Assembly: GCA_965153455.1 (NCBI GenBank)
Contig: OZ234495.1
Coordinates: 23,556,875-23,620,874, forward strand
DNA length: 64,000 nt
Direction: 5' to 3'
Source of the DNA: Sphagnum compactum
Lineage: Eukaryota; Bryophyta; Sphagnopsida; Sphagnales
Both the position numbers and the translations under genes were made by a program. Of the stretch, positions 1-12,600 are shown piece after piece. Each line of letters starts with the position of its first letter. Within the stretch, counting starts at the first letter, position 1. The notes under the pieces were generated by a model that made no database searches, was not told where the DNA came from, and saw nothing but the letters and a program-made list of their open reading frames with translations.

Positions 1-3000
1 CTTGGTCAATTCAACATTATGAAGCAAAATTACACACATTTAATAACAATGAGTTGCTACAATTAACATGGATATCATGGGTTGTATGTCTAAGAACTTA
101 TTGTTAGAACAATGCATCCAATTTTTTGGGTCTCCAAGAATCAAATTGCTTTGATCTTATTCCCATGAGTTCAATAGGTCATTTGTAGCTTTCTCATTTG
201 TCATAGACCCTATGATTCCCACATTAAAGAATCTTGTTCCTAGAGAAACATAGAAGGGCTAACCCCATACATAAGAATTCCATCGATCATAAATTTTGGT
301 GAGTTCATTAACCTCATAAACAACATAATACTTGGTTTTACCCACACAAATGATAATTGCAACATGGAAGATTTCTATTGCCTACTCTCCACATAATCTA
401 ACTTAGGGAGTTTGAAAAAAAAATATTATGCTCCTCAACTAGCTTCCCCAAATCACCCCAAATTATGCAAGAACAAGATATCTTTTTAGAGTTCCAAGTA
501 GCACAAGTACTCTCTCCCTAGCCACAAGATTGTTAAACACAATCTAATTACGGAAACACCCATAAACAACACAATGAGATGCCTTATAACCACTCCTAAA
601 ATCCTTTAAATTCCTCATCATGTTCTTCATCATCAACCCATGCTTCTACTATTAAATTTGCATTCTTCTTAAAGAAGCTCATGGTGCAATGGAATTTTTT
701 AACCTCCACAAAAATACAACCTTCCACACAAGGCATTCCTTTTCCAACTAGTAGACATAAGATGTTACAGATAAGAGAAAAACATGCACAACACAACCTA
801 TTTGCCAATTTCACAACATAAACTTTCAAGTTATTTAACTCTTTGGCTCCATCATTAAAATGTTCCACCTTTTATCTTTAGCTTGAATTCCTTTTCCTTT
901 ATTGATGTCCATCATAACATGGATGCAAAAACAACCACGCCACTGAAAATGCATCCAAAGAAGGAATCATGACACATCAAGCGCCATTGAGAAATAAAAC
1001 CCATGATGTTCATAACCTACAAGCAAACAAATAAAGAAAAAATAGCCATAGAAACCCATATTTTCCTTTCCCATCACAATGATTGTCAAAAGCCATGCCA
1101 TGTTCTACTTTTGGTGCTTGATACTATTGTTCTATCAACTTAAGATTTCATCCCTTAACTTCTCATCACAACATGCCTTAAGCAAAAACATACTCGGGTG
1201 GTACCAGTAGGAACATCACATCTTGATTTTATTAGACATATTGAATGTTTAAAAATGATAAGAAATAATTAAATGAGAAATTTCGTTATGTTTTTAGGTT
1301 AATAGATTTATCAATTGTTGTAGACTTTGAAATTTTTAATGGTATAAAAAATAATTTTTTATTTTGATATTCCTAATCATTACATTTAGAAAAGTTTCAA
1401 AAATGTAACGTATGGTTTTGGTTTTGGGAACTTTTTGGTTAGGAAACACAAGTTTAAAACATGTTGTGGTTTTATTTGGGAAATAATTTTTTAAAGTACC
1501 TATGATGGCAAATTTTTTTTCTTTTTTTAAGTAATTAATTGAGTAGGTGTAATTTAATTATGAATTTTTAAATTTTAAGAGCATGGTTTTGAAAAGGCCC
1601 ATGTAGTTAATTCCTAAATGAAATTACCCCAAAATTGTTAAGTTATGAATTTTGTTATTTTTTAGGTTCATAAAATTTTCACTTGAACTCCAAATCAAAG
1701 CATTTTCAAAAGAAAAAATATAATCATTGAAAATATTTTTCCACAATGTAACAAGCTCCTCAATTGGAGCTAATTTGACCTTTCAAAAGTTCAAATAAGT
1801 GGTTAGGAATAAAGTTGGTAAATTAATTCTTGGCCTTATAAATGGTCACTTGACCTTTGATAAAAATCTTTGTTTTTGTAAGATGACCCCACTAGGTGAA
1901 TGCAAGGTTAAGTGGACCAAAAAGATGTCAAAACAATCCCATAAGTCCATTTGAGAAGCATTTCCTTTGTATTTGTTTCAAAAATGAGTAGATAATTAGG
2001 CAAAAACAACATATTGATTTTCAAGTCATTTTTTCCACCTAGAAAAATCCCACCTAGAGATCATTATTTTGTACATGAATGCACACTCTAAAATAAAATG
2101 TTTTTTTCTTTTCAACATGATACAGACTTTGGAAAAAAAGCCATTGTTTTTAATGACAAAACAATTGATAAAGATAACATACAATTTCAATATGATGTGA
2201 AATCCTTGAAATGTTTTTAAAAAATATCTTACCTAACTAAATTAGAATCCTTAACAATTATAGTATCCATGATTGGAACATTTTGAAATCTATTTATAAA
2301 AAAAAAATTAGTTGCAACATCCCTAATGTTCATTTTAAATGTCTATAATTTTTTTTAGAAATGTGTTATAGATTTCAAATATCTACATCACATATGTAGA
2401 TTTTCAAGTTAATAACTTCAAACTATGTTTTTAAATTGATCACTCTTTTAAAACAAATACATTTTTTCTATTTGAATTACACTCGTGCATTTCAAAATGT
2501 CATTGCAAGCATGGCATCCATATTAATTTAATATAACTTGTAGTGGCCTTGCTAAACCAATAGTTTAAAAAGGGTTTGATTTGGATAAGGTTGCAAACAC
2601 CTTAAGATTCCAAACTTTCTAAAGTGGGAATGCAGTTGAGAGTCTTGGGAGTGCCTCCTTTTGACCCTCACACTTTCAGTTCATGTGGGGGTGTGTTTTC
2701 ACTATCTTGTAGTCACATTTTTGTTGTTTGCTTAGCTAGATTCCAATTAAAAGCATCTAACTTCCTTCATCCAAGGAAAGACCTCTTGGGGGTTTTTCGC
2801 ACACACACGTTAAGGCCACAACCAAAAAAAGGTTCTTTTGTGCTTTGTGTTTTGTGGAAACAATGACATTCAACATTAAAATGCATGTATTTAAAAACTG
2901 GTTAGTAGTAACTTTATGTTGTGTTTTTGTGTGACTCTTCCTTACAAAACATATCAAATGTGTGAAATGTTTTTATAAAGGTTAAATGTTAAAGACAAGG

Positions 3001-4345
3001 AAGGTTGGCACAATACACAAAAATATTATCAAGGAAACATTTGAAACATTGGGCAATTAATTTTCAATTGTTGTGGTTGTTGCATAAAGGGGAATTGATT
3101 TTCAAAATCATCATTAGAAACAAACTTATAATATACTTTTGTTTTTGTTAAATACCCTTTATTGCAATAAACATGTTGTGTGGGTGGTGTAAATTTCTTA
3201 ATTTGCATTTTGTTTAACATCCTTGTTATAGGAAGCAATATGTGGGTGTTAGGGTTGTCAAAACCGATGTGACATGCCCACTATACACAAGAACAATATA
3301 GGCTTGATTAATATAATTAATGTATTCAACAATAAGATCAGACTCCACCTTTAGGGCTACAATTGAAATTCAACACCAATTACAAATGCAATATGATGAT
3401 ATGAAATTCAAACACCCATAAAGGTTTCAATCCTCCCTCCCAAGGGATATGGCAATGGTTGTTGTTAAACAACAAAAGCTGAACTTCAAGAGGTGAAGGG
3501 AATGTAATTTCCAAAGAGAAATTGACATATAAGGGCTCTTTGTTGAACACTACAATTAGCAAAGAGGTGGTTAGAGTTAGAGCACTAGTTCGAGTCCTTA
3601 ATACAAACCCTTCCAACATTAGTTATGTTGTGTAAAGGCGAAAAGATGCAGAATTTTCAGGGTCTCCACAATGGGAACTTTTAACTTGAAAGTGATGGTC
3701 AAATATCCTTGATGAAACAATTGTCCTATGTTTTGGAATGGTGGAATAGTGAAACAAGGGTGAATCCAATCAAGTTAAATGTAACAAGGAAGCGCATCGC
3801 CCTAAAAGTTTACAAAGAGCATGCTACACACTTGCTATTTGAGACCCACGTAAAGCATTATTGCCTCCAATTATGATTATTCATTACAATTCATGTAGTT
3901 TTAAATTTTCCAAATTTGTATGGGTCACAGTCCTTTGTGATTTGAGGCTTCATTCAACATTTTCAAACTGTGTGTTGAGTTGTTGGACAATTCAAATTCT
4001 AGTGTGAATGTGAGTTAATTTTTGTTCTTTGTGTTGTAGACCAAGATGTTGATTCTTATTTACTATCTACAACATCTATCCGCACATGGAGTTTCATGTT
4101 TACAAAAAATGTGCATTGCAATTTATGTTCAAAGGTCAAATTGGTAAACATTTGAAATAGGAAATCTACATCCCTAAAATGGGTTTTATAATATACAAAT
4201 TTGGGGATTCCAAGAAAAAAAATTGCATTCGTCTGCTTATGTTTGTTGTTGATAATGAAATTTGTTGCTAAGTACCTGTTGTTGGGTTTTATTAAAGGAT
4301 TAAAGGTCTGGTTTGTAATAGTTTTATATTGGTCATAGTTACACC
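1..4345. other. AT-rich intergenic DNA, no gene
   Basis: Only short open frames without domains occur on either strand. The segment at about 1205-1610 is a diverged copy of a dispersed repeat also found at 60236-60630. Nothing else was supported. Confidence 0.6.
1205..1610 (+). repeat. Dispersed repeat, copy 1
   Basis: It aligns in the same orientation with 60236-60630. Shared words in order include attttattagac, ttttgatattcctaat, aactttttggttaggaa, gtaattaattgagtaggt and aatttaattatgaattt. Many substitutions and small indels make it an old copy pair. Confidence 0.7.
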
Positions 4346-4789
4346 ATGCACTCGAAAAAATGTGGGGATATGCAACCATCCTATTTGCAACTACATGCAA
4401 TTATGTGTCATTTGTGACTACTTTTGCAGCTACTTACCAACTTCATCAAATTTGGGGAGGATTTGCGATTATACTATGACTAATGTACAACTACTATCTT
4501 TTTCACCCTCCTATGTGAATGCTTCTAGGATTATATTCATTCATGAATAAGCTCCAATGGCGCATTAGTTGCATGTGCAACCAAAATTTAGTTGCAAATT
4601 GATGTACAATGTATATTATGGGCATGATAAGCATACATATTTGGGGTTGTACACTTAAAATGTCTACTTAACTATAATAAATATTTATTATGAATGTTAT
4701 CAACATATTTGTAAGGTTTAGTGTAAAGTACATCTAGGGTATATTAAAGGTGTAAAAAGAATTTGTATTTTGTATTTTTTCTTATCAAT

Positions 4790-5535
4790 AATTATGATGT
4801 AATTAATTAATATTTAATAATTATTTAATAAATTTTAACGAGTTATTAATAATTGATTATTAATAATTAATAATTAATATTTAAAAATTCGAAATCAAAT
4901 AATAGTCCCATTCGAAATTTTAACATTAATTAATTAATAACAAGTTAAAATTTAGTATTCAATTATTTTCATTAATAATTATCATTATTAATTAATTTAT
5001 TCATTTAGATTAAATACTATTTAATAAGCTAGAACTAGTTATTAATTAATTGATCTTACATATTAGATAAATTATAAGTATTAACTAATTATTTAATCAT
5101 TAAGATTAAATATTGCTTAATAATCTAAAACTAGTTATTAATCGATTGATATTACATATTAAATATATTTAATATTTAATATTTATTCATTAATTAGATA
5201 TTAATTAACTAACTAGTTTATTAACTAATTCAGGATTAAATATTATTAAAATTTAAACTTATTAATATTAACTAATTATCCATTTAATATAAATTAAATA
5301 ATAGTTCGTTGAAATTTAATATTCAAATAATTGTAATTAATAAACTAAAACTAGTTACTAATGAATTGATATTAAATATTAAATAAATATAATTCATTCA
5401 TTTTAATATTTTATTAATTAATAAATAATTATTAATTAATACTGATAATTCATATTTGTTTATTAATTAATATTAATAATTGATGGATGTTTAGTATTGA
5501 TTAATTCATTAGTTAATAGTAACTTTTAATTAATA
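4790..5535. repeat. TTAATTAATA-rich low-complexity interior
   Basis: It is nearly pure A/T built of attaatta, aatatt and actagtta words, with no period that holds over long distance. It lies wholly within CACTA element 1. Confidence 0.85.
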
Positions 5536-5700
5536 TTTGATGCCATTATGATCTATTATTATTAGTAGATAGATAGGTAATAAGTAGATAAGTAGGTAGG
5601 TAATAGGTAAGTAAGCAAATAGGTTGTAGGTAAATAGGAAGTTGGTGAATTAGTCAGTTAATTAATGAATTAACTAGTTAGTGAGTTATTTACTTATGGA

Positions 5701-5837
5701 GTTGACACACTTGAAAGGGATGCCAAACAATATGGGATAAAAAATCTAGTCACAATTTAGTTGCAAATAATTTATAACTAAATTGTGACTAGATTTTTTA
5801 TCCCATATTGTTTAGCCTCCCTTTTGAGTGTATCAAC
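5701..5837. repeat. Long near-perfect hairpin (about 60-bp arms)
   Basis: The left arm runs gttgacacacttgaaaggga to cacaatttagtt and the right arm mirrors it to tatcaac, with a loop near 5761-5773. A few mismatches lie in the outer third; the inner 40 bp are nearly perfect. It may be a fold-back MITE nested in CACTA element 1, or part of that element's quasi-palindromic design, since TAGGTA-type arrays flank it in opposite orientation. Confidence 0.85.
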
Positions 5838-6452
5838 TATATGAGTAGATGCATTGTAAACATTACACAAGATTTACGAAATGGGATGAGCCAATTAAAG
5901 AACCTTAACCTTAATTTGGTTAAATCCAAAATAAAATAAAGCAAATTCAAAAATGTTTTAAGATTTACCTACCTACCTACATCAACCTACTTCCCTACCC
6001 ACCTACCTACCTACTTATTTACCTACCTATTTTAAACTTTCTTACTTACCCACCTATTTTTATTTTAAATGTTTCAAAAATCATAAACGTTGCCACGTGG
6101 CACAAAACTATTTATTCATGTGTATGAATCAAAGACCTAAAAAAAAATGGTTGAGATAAATTTTTTGGTAATAAATTAGATTTATTTAATATTTTAAAAA
6201 TATGCCATGTAGCAACATGACATTGGTCATTATAAATTGGTCACTAGTTGCATGATAGTTGCATGTATTATACGGTCAACAAATGAAAAATACAGTCAAG
6301 TCACATACATATTTCATCCATTGTCTATGTGATGACATCATCATGATATCATCATTTGCAACTAATGTCTTATGCAACTTGTCCAATGCAACTACAACTA
6401 AAAAATAATTGTAAACTTATAATAAAAAATATGCAAATTTCTTCTAGTGATG

Positions 6453-7157
6453 ATAATAAAACCCTAAATGAAGGGTTGGGATATTCCACATTAGTTTTTT
6501 GTAATTTTTTGATGCCCTTTAGCCTATCTTATTTCCTTGTTGTCATGCTTGTAGAGTTTTGGATGTTATGTGGGTGACCTTAATCTACATGTTGCTGATT
6601 TTTGTTTAAAGGTAGCAAATGGATGATGGGTTTGTTATATACAAGTAATTGTCCTAAGGTCTTGTGTTCAATTTTGTACATTTGCTGGATTTGAAGTTGC
6701 ATTACATCTGGAATATAGATTTTATGTTGCATGGGTCTAGTGTACATGTGAAACTCCATTTTGCAATGTATTTGGATGTGCAGAATGAGTATATAGGTCT
6801 TTACCAAGGTGTTAAAACTAAAACTTGCATGAATCTTCTTGATGCAATATTTTGTTGATGTATTTCTATTTCTATCAATTGTGTAGCAAATTATTATGGA
6901 TTGTGTCATATTTTGGATTGGATTTTGGGCAATTATCTTATATCCTTTGTGTTGCAATTCTCACATGTTCCCAATAAGCTTTTGTTGTGAAGTACAAGTC
7001 ATAGTCAATGTAATCTTTTTGTGATTTTTGAATTCCTCTTACTTCCTAGTGTCCTTGATTAATATTTTCAATTTTTTTTCTTCTTGAGCTTATTCAAGCA
7101 TCATTTTCTTGGAGGAGGAATTTTATATGTTGTAAATCAATGTTTTTTTTGCATGGG
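6453..7157. other. Spacer, no gene recognised
   Basis: It lies between CACTA element 1 and duplicated block A. The open frames at 6580-6957 (minus) and 6664-6858 (plus) overlap each other and have no recognisable domain. Confidence 0.5.
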
Positions 7158-9381
7158 TCAAATTGCCAAGAAACGAGCCAAAAACCATATCAAATCATGT
7201 CAAACTTTTGCAATCAATATTACATACGGATGTGTAGTGCCATTTTAATGACAAATAAATCATGGGATGTTGTGCTTAATGAAAAATATGCATGTTGGGA
7301 ATTCTAAATTGAATTAAAACATGTTCTAATATTGGGTTTTGGATTGAATTTTGGACTTGCAAAGTTGAATAGGTGCATCGTCAAATAATTATACATTCAC
7401 AAAGGGTTCCTTAATTTTCAAATTACAAATTATTTAATCACCAATTTTTTTGTACTAATTGGGGACTATACAAAACATTTAAAAAGCACTCAAAAGCTAA
7501 TAAATGTACAACTTGATTTTTTTCAAAATTCAAAGTTTGCTTGAAGTTCATTAGTCCTTTGTCACATGCGGTGCAATACACATGGTGTCTAAGGCAAATT
7601 ATCTTATTTTAATGTAAAAAAATCAAGCATGACATTTGATTAGTGTTTTTACATGATTTAACTTAATTAGATTTACCACCAAATCTTATAATTTAAAAAA
7701 ATAATTATTTGTCCAAAACATGTTATCACATGATTAATTAAATGTTTTTTTATTATGCCTTGACTAGGTGTGATCAATTTGCCAAAAACCCCAGTCCAAA
7801 ATTCTATATAAGCATGATGCACCAATTGATTGAGTATAACTAGGTCCTAAGGTGTATGACCAACAAAGGAACTAATAGAGTTCATTTATCAACCTCGTGA
7901 CTGTTGTTGCCAATAGCCCATTTATTTTCATTTGTTAGTAAAACCCTAAAAGTGCATAATCATTGTTCAATCCAATCCAATGGCCTAGGAGGCACATTTT
8001 GAAAACTCACATCTTCCCTCGTGATGATTGCGTCGTGTGCACTATAATGTCAGGAGTAATCGTGTGTCCTAACTTCTCCCAATGCGAATTGTTGGCCTAT
8101 GTTGTAGATGTTTTGAAACATGTGTGCATGTAGGAGTGGGTGTGTGTGGATTGCAACATGCTTTCACCTCAAAATAAACATTGCCAAGAGCAATTGTGTG
8201 CTCCAATGTCAATATTCAATACATGGCGCACACCAACAAATGAATGCCTCTACTATCTATTACATGATTAGTTTGAGATTAATGTGCGACCTTGGATTAT
8301 TTCTTATTTACTAAGACCAACAAAGACCTAGAAGCCATGAACACCATGATGTTTTGCCAAAATTAGGAGATGCGAGAAGCTCAAAAAATTAAAACTCATG
8401 GGCATCAAATTGTCATAGTAAACCAAATCTATGACAATCTTCTATAAGAGATTTGCTGAAAGGTACTTGCACTTTCTTCTTTTAGGATGTTTACATGATG
8501 CAATGTTTACTATATCAGAAGGCCTAAGTTTAGTCCAACTTGATCAGATTATTATGTCTAGCTCCAAACTCCAAACCAATCTTTGCTTCAAATTGCCATT
8601 TATGAACTCCTCTGTGTTCACACGTGATTGTTGTAGTAGTTGACACAGTGGGTCAATTCATTAATGACTACAAACTCCAACCTTCGGTAACTGTGTTTTC
8701 AAAGGTCAACATTTTTCCAACAATATATTATAAACACCTCAGTTGTCAAAACGAAATTTCGAGTCGAAGGATGGTACACGCTCTAACTTTTGCATCCATC
8801 ATCTATAATATATTAAGATTGAAATTTTTCTATGGATGATCCTAGAAACCTTGGTACATTTGCATGTTTACTATTACCTTCTATCTTTTGTACACTTGAG
8901 GTTCAATTGCAATAAATTCAATTATAACTTCAATTTTCATGAAGTGGTTCCCTTCTAATGCACTACCCAAACAATTTAAGTGTTTGATTTTCTTTGATTT
9001 TGTACATACTTAGTTTGCAAAGAGAAGTAAAGATTTGGAATCCTAATTAAGTTGATTTTGATTTTGTCTATACTGGTTTGCTATTTTTGCAAATGCAAGT
9101 GGTGTTGATGAACATTTTGGAGATGGAGGCAATTCATTATTTTCATGGCCATGTCAACTTCATGTTCCACGTGCCACAAATTTCAATTAATCATGGTTTG
9201 GTATGTTCAATCAATACTCCACATGTCTTTTTATTTCAAGTGTTATGACTAGGCCTAGTATTGACCACATCTATCCCAACATTCTTATTGTTTGGCCTAG
9301 TGTTTTAAAATTCCATCATATTAACCTATAATCCATTTTCCTCATTGAAGTCCTTGAGCCAATACCTTGGGTTTTATATTT
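7158..9381. repeat. Duplicated block, copy A
   Basis: 7158-8906 matches 26948-28703 and 9101-9381 matches 30309-30587, in the same orientation and with mostly substitutions. A 194-base piece (8907-9100) has no counterpart in copy B. Related short open frames (8120-8314 here, 27945-28169 in B) share HQQM and YYMISLRLMC but match no family I know and are decayed by stops. It may be part of a larger repeat family or retroelement LTR; I see no PBS or TG...CA ends. Confidence 0.85.
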
Positions 9382-9867
9382 AACACACATTATATTCCAT
9401 TTTCTATAGAACTCCTTGACTTGTAATCATTCTTGTATTAGATCTCACCAACTTGGATTAGCCTAACACATACATAATTCCCTTGGCAATACACATAATC
9501 TTCAACCAGCAACACCTTGGCTTCTTATCAAGAGAACTAATGTCACTCCATTAGCGCCTTCTACTGTTTAGTTAAAACTCATTTTGCTTTTTAGAAGTCT
9601 ACCCAACACCCAATGTCATTTTCTTAAAAGCTTCCTAGAATATACCAAGCACCCAAATCCTTTTGTTAGCATAATGGTTTTTTTTGGACCACCCAATATC
9701 ATTCCATTAGTAATACTCACTATTTTTTCCAATATTGATTGTGCTTCAGAGAATAGACTCAACACCCAGGTCGTTTTCTTAACATTGTGGGTTCTTTTTC
9801 ACCACCCAATGTCATTCCATTAGTAATTGTCACTCATTTTTCTAGTATTGATTGTGCTTCTTATAAT
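9382..9867. repeat. Short internal duplication: repeated ccacccaatatcattccatt motif
   Basis: Segments around 9690-9745 and 9800-9855 repeat caccaccc, aatgtcattccattagtaat, tcactcattttt and ttgattgtgcttc-type words, about 110 bases apart, with a weaker earlier copy near 9540-9600. No gene. Confidence 0.6.
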
Positions 9868-10990
9868 CAATAGAAGAAATCATGTCATTTGCAACCAGTC
9901 ATTATGCAACTATGTGCAATTAGTTATTGTTTGCAACTAGATTAATTATGTTTGTAACTACAAAATTGATATTGTATAATTTTTGAGCCATATGGTTGTG
10001 TGTGCAACTAACATGTAACTAATGGTGTACAAAATGGACACATGTCATAAAAATAATAATTTAAACTAATGCATACTTCATTTAGCATACCCAATCTATT
10101 TACATAGGCTATGTATAATAGTATTATACCTTTAATACTATGATTAAACCCATGCTAACTAAGCCAAACTTAACTAAACTAACTTAGGTTAAATAAATTA
10201 TGGTTAAACGAATTAAGAGGTTACACTAATGATGGTTAAATTAACAAGTAAGCTAAATTACTAATGGCTAAACTAATTAGAAGGATAAATTAACATGGCA
10301 ACTAATCAAAGTTAAATTAAACATGGTTAAACCAAATTAGGCTAAATTAAGTTGTTGTCAAAATTGATAATATATTTAATTATGTTATAATACCTATGGT
10401 TAGTATGTTACATTAACCTCTAAATGCCCTAGACTAAACTAGCTACTAGCATAGGTTCAATAATTATATTATGATACAATTAATCAGTAGAATCCATCAT
10501 ATTTATGAAATTTTTATTATAATTATGCATGTTATTACTAGTATTATAATTTACTAATTAGGATTATTATTTTAAAGTATTTTTATTTATTAATCTATTT
10601 ATTTTTAATATTAATATTTGATAATTCAATATCTATTATTTTAGTTCTATGATAATGTTATTAGTTATATTAATATATTTACTGTTAATAGGCTACATTA
10701 ATTAACCTAGGCTATGTAATAATAATAAAATATAATTAGCTACTTAATAAAGATAAAATTTCATATTAATAACGAATATTATAAATTATTATTATTGGAA
10801 AAATTAATTATGAATAATAATTATATTATTATATATATGATTATTATAGTATTATAAATTATGGTAGTATATTTATCATTAATATGCTACATTAATTAGC
10901 TTGTAATTGGCTATTTTATTTTTTTCAAATATTTAAATTATTATTATTATTATTATCATTCTTTTTTATAAATATTTTCTAGATTTATCA
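9868..10990. mobile_element. Truncated CACTA-type element, inverse relative of the one at 36399
   Basis: It starts with a degraded end, caatagaagaaatcatgtca, then tttgcaaccagtca. Through about 10050 it matches the reverse complement of 38740-38930 closely, including tgtataatttttg, ggttgtgtgtgcaactaaca and tgtcataaaaataat. The following taaacta/ggttaaa stretch (10130-10350) and ATTATT stretch (10480-10980) match the inverse of 38080-38640 and 37700-38000 in order. No second terminus is found, so the far half is lost. No coding sequence. Confidence 0.75.
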
Positions 10991-11609
10991 AGAGTCTATG
11001 ATTTTCAAGTTTCGTATATTTGTGTGTCCTAATTGTTGAAAATACACATTTGGACTTAATTACATGTCAAAAGACGCATTGTTTGATGGTGGGAAAGAAT
11101 GGTTCAAACCTTTTGCCATCTATGAAGACATTTGTTGCTCAAGGTTATGTTTGTTGCTTTAGCACCATTGCCATTATTTGAATTTTATCATTCCATTTCT
11201 CATCTTGAAGTGGCTCATGGATTGCCTTACCTCTTTTATTCCTCCTGTAGGTAATTTCGTTGAACATAATAATATCATACTATGAACTTAAGTAGTGGCC
11301 TGCTTTGCATTTGAATAATAATCATATACTTACATGACGCTCGACAAATAATGGTGACAAGGTTGTTAAAGAACATCAAGAGGAGGACGGCACTTTGGAA
11401 CCATTCCTTCCAAAATCCTTAAGGTCTTTTGTCATGGATGTGAACATTGAACATCTTGTTAAACTCTTAAAGGTGCAATGTAAGGATTTATGTTGAGGTT
11501 TTTGTCACCTTTTCTTCATTACAAATTGGGTTTGTACTATCTCTTTCAAGACAAAGGGCTAATCAGTAAATTGAAAACCTATGAGATAAATGAAGTTCCT
11601 TGATATAGA
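10991..11609. other. Spacer, no gene recognised
   Basis: AT-rich, with no long open frame and no repeat I could relate to the rest of the window. Confidence 0.45.
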
Positions 11610-12600
11610 AAAAGTCTGTTGTTAAATAACAAGGAAATTGGCACACCCCCAAACTCCTTGACAGACCCAACTGTGAGTCCAAAGGTGAAAACATCGGAAG
11701 GAGAAGGAGTTGAGGTACACTCTTTAGTTCGCAACACTTCGGGGGTAAAGCGGTGTGCTGGAACTCTAAGATGGGGATTAGGACGAGTGACAAGTGGGTC
11801 ACTTATTCACCTAGACCTGCACAAACCAAACAACAAGTTGGTTAGTGCGTAGTTCGAGCACTTTTGGTGCACGGATGAACCACGGGCATACTTAGACTCA
11901 TAAGATTCACCACGGCCCAAACTTGGGGGAAGCCACCACCTTCCCCCTTATAGTATTCTCTATGTCTAGCCATGGGGGTTGCACCCAAATGTCATTTTGT
12001 TTTGTGACTCCCAAGTTGGGACTGCCAAATCGAAAGACCCAAAAATTTTGAAATTGGGACTTCTGCGATTTTGGATGCCCATAATTTTTACAGAAAACCT
12101 CCAATTGAGATGAGGTCTAAAGTAAAGTTGTAGCCCTCATCAAAATCTTTTTAATAATATGTGGCACTTCACTTGTACATAAGTAAATTAGGGCGTTTCC
12201 TGACTTTTAATGGTCGGGAGTCAAATTGGCACTTTGATTCCCAGCCTTTCTTTCGGCCATAACTTGTATTTTAAGTATTTGAATGGGTCAGGCAAGCCCA
12301 TTTTGGACATTTACATTTCAAGAACTTTTCAATGGCATAAAGAACTCTTCAATCCAATGAGTTTTGACCCCTGAAATTGCTCTCTGAAAATTCGGGAGTC
12401 CATTGGGAGTCCAACTCCCAAAGTGGGAGCCCACTTAGGAGTGTGTGGGTTCATTCCCTCACACTCTCCTACACTCCTGGGAGCATGAAATGTGACTTTT
12501 GGGCTTCATTTTCGGCTTGCACCTTTGCAAGCCCTTGCTTTAGTCGTAAGCCTAAGGTTAGGGTCACGACATAAATTGTAAGTTGAATAATGATGACTTA
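11610..12600. repeat. GC-richer unclassified block, possibly an LTR-derived repeat
   Basis: The sequence from about 11619 (tgttgttaaataacaagg) to about 12580 differs in style from its AT-rich surroundings. It holds cttcgggggtaaagcggtg, repeated gggagtcc/actccca words at 12390-12485 and tttcggccataacttgtatt. The style resembles plant gypsy LTRs, but I could not find matching ends, a primer site or a second copy. No gene. Confidence 0.35.

Larger units (their letters stand above)
4349..6449. mobile_element. Non-autonomous CACTA-type element 1 (2.1 kb), ATG target duplication
   Basis: The left end is CACTCGAAAAAATG and the right end is CAAATTTCTTCTAGTG (inverse CACTAGAAGAAATTTG). ATG lies directly outside both ends (4346-4348 and 6450-6452), the 3-bp duplication expected of CACTA elements. 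Both subterminal regions carry many ttgcaacta/tagttgca motifs, probably equivalent to the transposase-binding subterminal repeats of this superfamily. The interior is TTAATTAATA low-complexity DNA, TAGGTA arrays and a 137-bp hairpin. There is no transposase gene. Confidence 0.8.

Noticed and set aside
5701-5837. microRNA precursor
   Set aside because: The arms are too perfectly paired along their whole length and lie in a transposon. A MITE-like hairpin is the simpler reading without small-RNA data.
8120-8314. Short frame in block A with a related frame in block B (27945-28169)
   Set aside because: Conservation between the two follows from the block duplication. Frames differ in extent and show no known domain.
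10930-10960. ATT microsatellite as a separate feature
   Set aside because: It is only a few units long and lies within the AT-rich interior of the CACTA remnant.
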